Positions 11,691 through 21,895 of a stretch of DNA of 64,000 nucleotides are shown here, in pieces. The notes beneath the pieces are model-generated. The model made no database searches. It was not told the DNA's origin and was given only the letters and a program-made list of their open reading frames with translations. This DNA is from Zhengitettix transpicula. Taxonomy: Eukaryota; Arthropoda; Insecta; Orthoptera; Tetrigidae. A program made the position numbers and the translations under genes. Within the stretch, counting starts at the first letter, position 1. The number at the start of each line of letters is the position of its first letter. Location of the stretch: contig CM073590.1 in NCBI GenBank assembly GCA_037074705.1, forward strand, positions 39,021,895-39,085,894. The letters run 5' to 3'.

Positions 11691-12214
11691 TATTTACCGT
11701 GGATTTTAAATAGCTATTTACATTTAAACGCCGGGTTCCTTTGAGATAAATTATTTATAATTGAGTAAAAGGTGCTTACTCCTTTGGTTTTCATTAATTT
11801 ATTTCAAACGTGACAATTTCAGATTAGATAGGAATAGTACGTGAGTATAAACGGTGTGGATATATATCACACTAGTGAAAAATTGTAGAAATGTTTAAAT
11901 ATGTCTTTCCAAACGTATTTTTGGTATATATTGTTTTTCACTTAAATAAATCATGTATGGAACACAATTATATATACGATTGAGAGCAATAAAATTGTGG
12001 CGACCATATAATAGAAAGTACAAACTCGATTCTGCGACACGCAGTGAAGAGCTGTAATCATTAAGAAAGTACAGCAGAGATCGTGATACAAAACGGTTGC
12101 CAAGTTTAATATGCTACGCGAGATTTTAAGAATTTTATAAGCCAAGATTATTCTAGCAAACATTTCATTAAGGGTTTCATAAGAACTGCGCCCAACAACG
12201 TTGCATCCGGTATT
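11691..12214. other. Intergenic sequence
   Basis: AT-rich. The minus-strand frame at 11951-12163 shows no family motif. Confidence 0.5.
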
Positions 12215-12620
12215 TAAATTTAAACTCCGGCCAATCGGTCAGCTGTCTTTTAAACTGGTCATAGCACAGAGAGGGTAATTCTGCGTCCCCAGCAAACCCC
12301 TTCTCCCGCCATCGGAAGGGCGTGGAACAAGTACTAAATTCCCGAGCTACCTGATGCAAGTCCTTCCGCATACCCCTTTCAAATCCCTTCCTATACTATT
12401 AAAAGGGAGTTGCCGCCATGTGGATTAATCTCATGTATTCTGTTACCCTTAAAAAAATAAGATGCAAGCTTTTTTAGGGTTTTGCCTGCATCGTACTTAA
12501 AATATAGTACGGGGCCCTAGGCAAGCCTCAGCTATATTTCCGGATCCCCCCTTTCAGTCCCTTTCTTATTTTGTAAGAGGGGAGTGGCCACTATGTGGAT
12601 TACCCTATATATATCCTGTC
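12215..12620 (+). mobile_element. SINE-like element, copy S2 (interrupted)
   Basis: A diverged, 5'-truncated copy. The first part (to 12360) carries the family's CCCGCCATCGGAAGGGCGTG block. The copy resumes at 12461 with the GCTTTTTTAGGGTTTTGCCTGCAT block and ends GTGGATTACCC. The two parts align as one element once the younger insertion at 12361-12460 is removed. Confidence 0.7.
12361..12460 (+). mobile_element. SINE-like element, copy S2b, 5'-truncated, nested in S2
   Basis: A 100 bp copy of only the 3' end of the family (from TCCTTCCGCATACCCC to CTGTTACCC plus an A-rich tail). It is flanked by a perfect 8 bp duplication GATGCAAG (12353-12360 and 12461-12468), and its insertion point splits the older S2. 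This is the classic product of incomplete target-primed reverse transcription. Confidence 0.8.
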
Positions 12621-12625
12621 AACAC

Positions 12626-13535
12626 TTTCTTTCTCTTCTTCAAATTTAAATCCAAATTTGTTAAACTTGGCTATTTGGTAATTTATATACAAGCTTATTT
12701 TTTATTCTTAATTCATTTCTTCTTTAAGGATATTACTGTGGATCGAGAATGAAAGTGTGAAGTATGTTATGAAAATTACCTCCAGCACGAAAATTATAAT
12801 TGTAATTGAGTGTTCGTCTTTCTAGGAAAATCTGAGGTAGTGAAAATGAAGTAATATTTGCTAATAAATTATTTATCAAAAACAAATAACAACTTATTTG
12901 TAAAATCTTGAAGGTTTCAAATACTCTGAATTTCCCCTGACTTCATTCTTTACTATATAAACAAAAACCTGTATTCATTCAAACATAACACATAAATTTA
13001 AGATAATGTGTTCCAGAAAGTTGTTCTCTTTCCTCGCTTACTTATTATTACCAAATCATGTAAATGGGAAAGTTTTGTGGGATACTATAAAGTAAATTAT
13101 TACAAGCTTCTGCAACTGGATTATTTTGGTTTAACTTACGGGCTACAAGCTTAAGAAAATCCCGCGTGAATCCCTGGCCAAGGCTTTACACCCCAGTGCT
13201 GAGGATTTAACAAATTAGAACGTACGAGCAATTAAAAGCCTTAACTTTATAATACTTGTTTGCGTACGTACGTACAATTAAAAATTTGTAATAACAAGTG
13301 TATGCAGAAATTGAAAGTAAAATAACTTCAAGAAAACGTAAGTCGAGAAAAGTTGATATTTTTCTTGGAAGACAACTTTGTATATCGGTAATAATTCAAA
13401 CCACATTGGATTTATTGTCATTCTTAAAATATTTCGCTGATGGTAGTCAACATCGCAGACGAAACTAGATTTTCTAAGGAAACTAAATACATTTTCATTC
13501 ATGATGGTTATATAAGTGCACTAAAATTTATAATT
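12626..13535. other. Intergenic sequence
   Basis: AT-rich, no supported gene. The frame at 13278-13502 (minus) has no recognisable motif. Confidence 0.5.
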
Positions 13536-13544
13536 CAATGACTT

Positions 13545-13876
13545 TTTGGAGAGTAACAGGCTACATGAGGGTAATCCACGTGGTGGTAACTCCCCTTTAA
13601 TAGCATAGGAAGGGAATTTAAACGTAGCCAAGAGTTAATTAGGGCCTCCGGGCTATAGTTATGGATCCTACCCGGAATTCGCCTAAAAGTGATGCAGGAT
13701 AAAGCCTAGAAATGAACAACTATTACCATATACCCAATCATACACCTCTGAATATTAACCGAAGTGCCTTGACTTGTGGGAACCTTAGTTAAAAGCAGAG
13801 ACAGTAAAACAGGCATCATCTCTGTCCCTCTAGAAAGGTTCTACCTGCGAGAGAACAGCTCTCACAGGGTTGAATC
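13545..13876 (-). mobile_element. SINE-like element, copy S3
   Basis: A reverse-oriented copy: plus strand starts with the family 3' end (TAACAGGCTACATGAGGGTA) and ends with the 5' hairpin region (CTACCTGCGAGAGAACAGC). A 9 bp duplication CAATGACTT flanks it (13536-13544 and 13877-13885). The whole central region with the GGAAGGGCGTGGGAC block is deleted. Confidence 0.7.
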
Positions 13877-13969
13877 CAATGACTTAAAATTCTGATAATT
13901 TTACTGAATATTATATATTACAAGAAGATAATAATATTCTTAAGAAAAAAAATTATTTTATTTTTATTT

Positions 13970-14338
13970 TTAGGTAACAGGCTACATGAGGGTAATACAC
14001 ATGGTGGCAACTCCCATTTAATAGCATAGGAAGGGATTTGAAAGGAGGGATGCGGAAGGGTAGAGGAAGGTAGCCAAGGGTTAACTAGGGCCCCCAGGCT
14101 ATGGTTTAAGGATCCTACTCGGCAATTCGCCTAAACGTGATACAGGGTATCTTGCCGTATGCCCAAGGTCTGCGACCCCGGAACATACACCTCTCAAAAC
14201 AGACCCAGGTGCCTCGGCATGTGGGAACCTTAGTTCAAAAAAACCAGAGAGATGTGAGAGCATCCCCAATGGTAGCCCCCGCCAGAGCTCTCTGGGAAGG
14301 TTCACCTGCGAGAAATCCTCTCGCAGGCTTCCTTCCCT
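13970..14338 (-). mobile_element. SINE-like element, copy S4
   Basis: A reverse-oriented copy. A long T-rich run (the A tail on the other strand) precedes AGGTAACAGGCTACATGAGG; the 5' end shows an intact hairpin, ACCTGCGAGAAATCC then TCTCGCAGGC. It lacks the central block between GATACAGGGTATC and TTGCCGTATGCCC. No clear target duplication. Frames at 14099-14524 and 14137-14370 are repeat shadows. Confidence 0.7.
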
Positions 14339-15390
14339 TACCATATGGCTCTCAACCTGCATCGAGGTGACTATAACTTTAACGGTTGTTTTCCCAATAA
14401 TAAATGAGAGAATGATGCATGAGTTGGAGACAATAGATGAACAATAGACATAATATGGAAAAACGTTAGTCTTAAATAAGTTTTTTAATATTGATAAGTC
14501 AATAGTTAATATCAGACAGTCCATTGAAGTCTAACAAAATGCGGATGTACAGTCGACTAATGATTCAAATATATGAGTGGTTTGAATTTATATCTATTCT
14601 ATAACTATTACCCTTGAGTCTTTTCACCCAGTCACTTGGGAGGATCAGGAAAGATATGCTTTTTGGGACCCGCGTGGAAGTAGTTCTGTTGAAAGTCCAG
14701 ATGCAAATAACTGAACAAATTATAAGGAATTTTTTTTTTGGCCTGGGACACTGAAGGTAACGCATGGTCACTCAAACGTTCATTAAATGCGAGGTCACCG
14801 GTATTCAATGACACATTTTTAATTCATTGCGAATTATTATCAGTATTATTATTGCAGCTAATGTTAGCAGTTCTATTTCGATAACTGACAGAAACTCTGA
14901 GAAAATAATTGTACAATTATTGTATTTTCTTTTATGAAACTCCTCCATATATATTTTCGGTTTACTATAATATTGTTTAATAATCATTCTTATTACAGTA
15001 CAAATATGAAAATTGTAAATTTGTGCTATGGATTAATATAATAAGCAACAGACTGCCTTGTTAAAAAAATTTTCTCAAGCAAGAATTTAATTAATAATCT
15101 TTTTCTTCACGCAAAACTAAAATCAATTCACAAATACAGGATATCACAAATTTTCATTGTAACCGTAAAGAGTTTTTCTTTCCTTTTCATACATTTATTA
15201 CAGGCTTTTGTGATGACAAATAATGAGCGGAATGTTTTATCCTCAATAAATAGTTCTCGCAATTCACACGGGGTTTGCATACTTATATTAAGATCCAACG
15301 TTTCAACGACTGAAAGCACTGTCGTCATCTTCTAGGCGATCTAGAGCACGGTGCTCAACATGTTTACCATGTTGATGAACAAGTTCGCTA
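14339..15390. other. Intergenic sequence upstream of the Jockey-like element
   Basis: No supported gene. Near 15297-15335, CCAACGTTTCAACGACTGAA followed by GTCGTCATCTTC resembles a short motif often found at ends of retroelements, but no element boundary can be drawn from it. Confidence 0.4.
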
Positions 15391-16045
15391 ATGGCTACGT
15401 TTATAAGAATAGCTGAATGGAACGCGAATGGACTTCAGAACCTTAAGGAAGAGGTCAAACTGTTTCTCGCTCAAAACTATTCTGACATACTACTAATTAG
15501 TGAAACACACTTTACTAACGCAAACTATTTTAACATACCGAGATATAAAGTACGCTGTACAAATCACCCAGGCTTAACAGCGCATGGAGGGACAGCGATT
15601 CTTATAAAATAGACCATAGAGAACTATGAATTGCTGAAATTTCAAACGAATCATATTCAAGCAGCATCGATAAAAGTCATAGGAATTCCATACGAAACAA
15701 CGGTATCAGCTGTTTATTGTCCATCCCGACACAACTTAAAACGAGAATAATTTTCTCAGTTCTTTGATAAACTGGGACCTACCTTCATCGCAGGTGGAGA
15801 CTATAACAGTAAACATACGCTTTGGGGCTCCCGGATAATAACAACTAAAGGAAGAAAACTCGCAGATACTATTCAAGAAATGAACCTATCTTTCTTGTCA
15901 ACCGGAACCGCAACATACTGGCCAACTGACGTGAATAAAATACCGGACTAACTAGATATTTTTGTTATCAAAGGCATCTCCTCGACCTACATTGATGTAA
16001 CGCCGAGTTACGACCTAACATCATTCACCAATCAAAGCTATCGTA
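15391..16045 (+). pseudogene. LINE ORF2 endonuclease domain (Jockey-like)
   Basis: The first 73 codons are open and contain AEWNANGL (residues about 8-15), SETHF and the GGTAIL signature typical of Jockey endonucleases. A stop interrupts at 15610. The frame continues with PSRHN and GGDYNSKHTLWGSR (the catalytic GGDFNAKH-type motif), then YWPT and further stops. The protein would act as the target-nicking nuclease in target-primed reverse transcription. Stops at about 15610, 15748 and 15949 abolish function. Confidence 0.75.
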
Positions 16046-16342
16046 AGTAAAACAGTAACAATTAGGAAACCAATACATACATAATTATCGAACGGACTGG
16101 GATAAATACAGACAAATAATACAGAGCCAAGTGAATCTATCCGTGAAACTACAAGAACATACTGATACAGAAAAGGAATCAGACAATTATGTCTAATTAC
16201 TACAGAATGCTGCTAGAGAAGCTACACCAATAAGTATTCCTGCCACACCATGCACTTTCATACCTATTGAAGTTAAGAAACTAGTTGGCGAGAAAGGAAA
16301 GCAAGATCTACGTGGCAAAGAACTCACACACCAGAACACACG

Positions 16343-17340
16343 ATGTTAAGTAACAAATTAAAATCGAAACTCAGGGAACTGCAAAACAAATCGTTTGAGA
16401 ATTATGTATCTAATCTTATCAGGCAATACAATACAATTTGGAAACCGATAAAGAATACAAAAAAAAGCCAAAAGCAACTTCACCCCCAATTCGGCAGTAT
16501 TCAAACCCATCTGGACCTTGGGCAAAAAGTAATAAACAAATTAGCCGACCTGTTTGAAAAACACTTATCACAAGTTTTTACTCCTCATAATAACGACCTG
16601 GAACAAGAAGTAGAGCAAGAACTATCAGAACAAATTAACGCGGAACAACGCATTAAAATAATCCGTATCAATGAAATGAAAGCAGAAATAAAGAGACTTA
16701 ATCCAAATAAATCACCAGGACTTGATCTCATAACGGCTAAGATGCTTGAAGAATTACCAGATGAAGGTCTCAGGTTACTCTTGTGCTTGTTTAATGCAGT
16801 AATAAGGCTAGATTACTGGCCCAAATCCCTAAAACTTGCAAAAATAATTATGATACAAAAAACAGGCAAAGATAAATTGCGTGAGAAGATTATACTGATA
16901 AGAATCAGAGTAGACAGCAGTAAACAAGACTGGATCCGGGATCATGAATTTGGTTTCTGACAGTCGCACTGACCAATTCAACAATGCCATAGAATTGGAG
17001 AACCAGCAGTACTGCACAGCAATATTCTTAGATAAGGTTTGGCATTCAGGTCTATAAGTTAATATTAATACTTCAATACTTAAACTTATTAAAATCATAC
17101 CTTGACCAAAGAGAATTTCTTACTTACGTAAATGGAGAAAGTTCAAACCGTGCCACAGGGCAGCATCCTTGGCTCTCTATTATGCGTCTTATATATACAC
17201 TTCCGACTTATCAACCTCAATAGACGTAAACACAAGTACCTTTTTGATGATACAGCAATACTGTCAACACACACAGACATTGATACCGCATCAAAGAATC
17301 TTCAAGAACATCTTCTAATAATTGAGACCTGGCTAAAATG
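16343..17340 (+). pseudogene. LINE ORF2 reverse transcriptase domain (Jockey-like)
   Basis: A 205-codon frame carries NPNKSPGLDLITAKMLEELP, the start of the RT domain, and WPKSLKLAKIIMIQKTGKD. After frame breaks around 16880-17130, VPQGSILGSLL and then YLFDDTAILS appear. The latter is the catalytic box, normally FADDTAIL in this clade, so the residue before the two aspartates is changed. Much of the palm region between 16900 and 17130 is scrambled. Confidence 0.75.
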
Positions 17341-17561
17341 ATGGAAAATAAAAGTAAATGCAATGGAATCATCCCATATAACTTTTTCCCTTAAAAAGGA
17401 ACATTGTCATATAGTAAAGCTCAACCAGGAATAAATTCCAAAAGCAGAAACAGTAAAATATCTTGGTTTTCACTTAAACACCAAGCTGAAATGAAGGGAA
17501 CATATCAATAAAAACAAAAGCAAATGGAATTAAAAACTAAATAATCAAACTGGCTGATTGG

Positions 17562-17919
17562 ATGAAAATCACAATTATCAGTAGAAAACAAATAACTTAT
17601 CTACAAAACAGTGATAAAACCTATATGGACGTACGGAATAGAACTCTGGGGATGTGCAGCCAAATCTCACATCGCTATTATGCAACGAGTACAAACAAAA
17701 ATCCTCCGCACTATTACAAATGCTCCCTGGTATGTATCCAACTTAAGCTTACATACTGACCTCAATACAGCATATGTAGAAGACGGCTTCAAAGATAATA
17801 ATCGTAAACACCATACTAAATTTCAAACCCATCCCAATCGACTACTGGAGCCGTTACTACAGCCTACTGACAACCGAAGACTGAAGAGAAGCTGGCCGAT
17901 AGACTTCAATAGAAACTGA
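17562..17919 (+). pseudogene. LINE ORF2 C-terminal segment (Jockey-like)
   Basis: The frame from 17611 reads IKPIWTYGIELWGCA, QRVQTKILRTITNAPWYVSN and RRLKRSWPIDF, the conserved C-terminal region of Jockey-type ORF2 (YG.QLWG, Q...LR.I..APWY, RRLKR.WP). It marks the end of the coding region shortly before the probable 3' end of the element. Confidence 0.8.
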
Positions 17920-17995
17920 CGTGGTGTTGTTGGACCCTCATCTCTGCGCGACATCATATCAAGACACTGTTATATTTTACACTTATACACTTATA

Positions 17996-19823
17996 CCTTA
18001 GAAGTTTTATTCAATGATTTTATAGGATGGTCGTTTTCCGACATCAGAAACACTTTATACTCTGCTATTATTTCGAGATTTTTCAATGTTCGTATTTCTA
18101 AAGAAATTTTCTACGGTACAATACACTTCTTTGTTTTAACTATTTTTCGCAAATCTTGTGAGTACATCTACAACGTAATACTATGGATAAAATGATAAAA
18201 TGAATTTAGTAAACAAATTATCACTGATATAGTGGTGAATCGTAGTATTATTATTTTTATAATCCCGTAATTTCTTAAAAATTTGCCGTGTACTTTCAAA
18301 AGATTACTGATTCTTCAACGCTTGATAACCATTCAAAAACATACATTTATCTTTTTTATTTAGACTTAAGTTATTACCTCTCTCTTCCCCCAGGAGTTAC
18401 AATTTGTATGAATGTTGTAACGACTTCACTAATGCACTCTAATGTTATTTGCTTCGCAAATTACAGCTCACTCCTCTAGAATGCCTCCCTTTTAGATTAC
18501 AGAAGTCTCTTCCCATCGTGTTTTGGAAAAGAAGTACAAGAAAATGGCACTCAAGACTGTTGGAAGAGACCGAAGATCACAGCCTTGAAACATAAACACC
18601 AATGTTAATTCTATCTAGAGTAACCAGAGCGCAAATTTATTTTTATTATTCTGCATATCTTTTATAAAAAAAGACTATTAATAGATTGTCTCTTGTAAAA
18701 CACAATTTGAATTTTGACACGTATTTAATTTTCCTAAAGATCCTTGTCAGTTTTTATAATCTAAAACTGACGATGAAACATCCGATAAAATAAGTTTCGA
18801 ATATATTTCAGAAACACTTCTACGAAAGATCAGCGGACTCGTAAAATTTGAATATGTTTTTTTTATGGCCGACATAGAACAACTTATTCATTCGTCTTTC
18901 GTTATTGTGTAATCCCACATATTGTAAAGAATGCCGATAAATGAAACAGGTGCAATATGAAAACTAGCGAATAAAAATCACTTGAAGTTTATTTCACGCT
19001 TTTCGAGTTATGAATATTTCCACCGTTAAACTAATGACAAATTGAACGAGAGTAAATATACACTTCATTTGTATTTGTATTGAAGCAATCATTAGTATAA
19101 ACAAACAAATAGTGGAGACAGAATAATGCGTCATGAGTGACAGGTAGTTGAGGTTTTATTCCAGTTTTTTAGTTTCAGGTTCTTTCGCAGACCTCGTAAC
19201 GTTAATAATCTTGAATAATTGAAAAGTAAGATGCCGTGAATGTGGTATGTTCGTTTTACAACGTAAAAACATCAACTAAATTAATAAGAAAAAGTAAATC
19301 TCATACTTAGATATGTGATAAATATATAATTTCTAAAAAATATTGTGAAACATTTATATAAGCTTCTGATCGGTGAAATTTAATCAAATTAACCAAGACT
19401 CGTTACATAATATCTGCAATTTCGAACACGCTTATAAATCAAACACAATACGAGTACGTAATGATTAATTACTTGATTAAATCCAACAATGGTCTGTCTC
19501 TCATGAGATACATGCCATTACTTAAACAAGCTTTAATTAATTAAAATAATTGGATTCACTCATCAACGCTATTAGCATCAATTGTGCGTCAAAATTTACT
19601 CCAATTTTTAACATACTTTCGCACTTTCAGGTTTTAATAGGGTGTGGTTTTCCGCTTTGATGTTTCATAATTCTACTCAGAATGTTTATTAAAGTAATTA
19701 AAATGAATTATCATATAAACACTAAAATAATCATAGTATTATTAAAGTTATGTAATAGAAACGTGATGTAGTACATTTTAGGTTTAACATTTTTCATTTA
19801 ATTCGAATAACATGAACCAATAA
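17996..19823. other. Intergenic sequence
   Basis: AT-rich with no supported gene or repeat boundary. Confidence 0.5.
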
Positions 19824-19832
19824 ATTTATATC

Positions 19833-20032
19833 TTATATTGATTTATTTACAGTCGCATCGACATCTCGCGTCTTGACTCATTTTGGGAACTCATTTTGTC
19901 TTGTCTATGAACTAATTGACGAGAGTTTCTCTCATGCGCAAAAAACATCCCACTCCCTCGCAGGCATTCGAACCCGGTACCTCTGTGATGTGAGGCAGTC
20001 TCGCTGACCCCTACACTACAGGAGGTCGGCAC
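19833..20032 (-). mobile_element. tRNA-derived SINE (tRNA-Val-like head)
   Basis: On the minus strand the head from 20032 contains TAGTGTAGGGG, a good fit to the A box, and GGGTTCGAATGCC, a good fit to the B box, at tRNA spacing. The anticodon-arm region has CCTCACATC, like tRNA-Val(CAC). A non-tRNA body of about 120 bp follows, ending in an A/T-rich tail. ATTTATATC flanks both ends (19824-19832 and 20033-20041). The stem pairing is poor, so it is not a working tRNA gene. The two Pol III boxes would be the internal promoter. Confidence 0.75.
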
Positions 20033-20041
20033 ATTTATATC

Positions 20042-20587
20042 ATACAGTTATATAAATACAATATAAACTTAGGACTGTTCAGTGCGTCACTTATATATTC
20101 ATATGAGTTGTTATACATTTTTAAGACTAAATTATTGTTACATTGAGTTATGAAATAAAATATAATGAAAATAATGCAGTTTCTAAATATATAACTCACA
20201 AACTTAGTCCTACTGTTTCAGTAATGTCATTTACGTTTAATATCTCTAAAGTATATATATACGTACTTAAATACTCTAACTCAACTAAAGTGGAATAAAC
20301 CATCCATCATCATTAGATTAAATAAAGAACGTTTTTTTAGAATACCATAATAATTTTGACATGTTCTTTAAGATACTGTTACAGGAAAGCGATTGGATTC
20401 GAAAAATAATTGGTAATTTTTTTACTTCTGTTACTAAAAGTTAAAATTTGAAAAATAGTAATTATAACATACATACAGAACATATGTTCTCATATTCAAT
20501 TCCGTTAATATTAGAAATTAGTATGGAATATTTCAGCTGAAGTTTCGGGTCTTTTGCGATGTTAGGGAGAGAAAACACTTTTTATGG
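20042..20587. other. Intergenic sequence
   Basis: AT-rich; nothing recognisable. Confidence 0.5.
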
Positions 20588-20862
20588 CATAACTGGCACG
20601 ATGAAAATAAATATTGAGACTGTCTGTAAAAATGAAATTTCGGAATTATATTAAAAACTTTAATATGGCGCGAAATAACTAAAATGTATCTATGAAAAGA
20701 ACTGAGATATATTTTGATTAAAGCGTAATTGTAATGTTAATTACTAATTGCTTTATATTTTTAAATGAATATCAATGAGGTTTTCAAAAATCCAAATACA
20801 TTCAAATTTCTTTTACAGTTCAGAGCAAATTTGATTGAGTCAGTTGTTTGTAAACCTATCCA
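20588..20862 (+). repeat. Direct duplication, left copy
   Basis: About 275 bp matches 21620-21895 in the same orientation with clear but incomplete identity. Shared blocks include AAATAAATATTGAGACTGTC, GAAAAGAACTGA, TATATTTTGATTAAAGCG, AAATGAATATCAATGAGG and CAGTTGTTTGTAAAC. No coding or terminal structure is visible. Confidence 0.85.
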
Positions 20863-21619
20863 ACAATGGATATAAAAATCCTATTAAACTTATATTCGAA
20901 AAAAACAAAATTGATTTTCTAGTGCGAAGAAATGGTCACAACCGACTTTAAAATCTATCCGAATTAATTCAGAGGGATAATTATACCATAATTCAAAATG
21001 TTTTTATTTTTTAAATAAAGCATATATTCAGAAATTATAGAGCAATTTATTGATAAAATATAATTATACTTATTGCTAAATGCTTACTGTCCCATCACCT
21101 GGTGTACATTTTTTCGAACTTATTCCTTGTCCAGAAAGGCTCAGTACTTTTATTGGCACACCCTAAGATTAGTAATTCATATTAATATGCTAAGGTTGAT
21201 TTACTTTAGCAAAATAATTAATTTTATGATTTTTTTCTTTTCAGGTGATACGTCAATTGAACAGACAGAATTCATAGGTGAAAATTTCTGGACTAGAAGC
21301 AACCTTGCATGTCTATCTTAGGGCAACACTTATTTGTAATTTATGTTAATGATTAGCCAACAGATGTTGAATCTAAAACTATCAATTGTTACATATATGC
21401 TGATTAGTTTGAACTATAGTAACAAGGTTGTTGCAGTGTTATTACATATTATTATTTGGGACTGTCAAAAAGAATGATTTACATTAACAATGACAAATCA
21501 AATTCATTATTATTATATAATATAACAAATTCAAAACCAAAAAACGAAATAATATTGTTATATAGAAGGCATTCCTTATGACGTACTGGATGAAATAGCC
21601 AAATATTCAATTATAATAA
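20863..21619. other. Spacer between duplicated segments
   Basis: The 82-codon frame at 21073-21321 shows no family motif. Nothing else seen. Confidence 0.4.
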
Positions 21620-21895
21620 TTGACACAATGCAAATAAATATTGAGACTGTCTGTAAAAATTAAATTTCGGAATTGTCTGTAGTATTTAAAACTTTTTTCT
21701 TGCGCGAAAAAACGAAATTGTTTCTATGAAAAGAACTGAAATATATTTTGATTAAAGCGGTATTGAAATGTCATTTACTAATTCATTGTTATTTTTAAAT
21801 GAATATCAATGAGGTTTTATAAGTATCCAAATACCTTCAAATTTCGTTTACGTTTCAGAGCAAATTTTATTGGGCCAGTTGTTTGTAAACGTACC
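21620..21895 (+). repeat. Direct duplication, right copy
   Basis: Second copy of the 20588-20862 segment, about 1.03 kb downstream. Similarity stops sharply on both sides. It carries a small insertion (GTCTGTAGTATTTAA) relative to the left copy. Either a local segmental duplication or two insertions of an unrecognised repeat. Confidence 0.85.

Larger units (their letters stand above)
15391..17995 (+). mobile_element. Jockey-type non-LTR retrotransposon, degenerate
   Basis: An apurinic-type endonuclease, a reverse transcriptase and a C-terminal tail follow in the order expected for ORF2 of the Jockey clade, split by many stops and frame shifts. No gag-like ORF1 precedes it, so the copy is probably 5'-truncated. 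The 3' boundary is uncertain, about 17940-18000, with no clear A tail or target duplication. It is an inactive fossil. Confidence 0.75.

Noticed and set aside
15297..15335. Start of a separate retroelement from ACGTTTCAACGACTGAAAG
   Set aside because: A short motif without a second end or coding region; it cannot be separated from the upstream flank of the Jockey-like element.
19953..20032. Functional tRNA-Val gene
   Set aside because: Acceptor and anticodon stems pair poorly and a SINE body with target duplication follows, so it is a SINE head.
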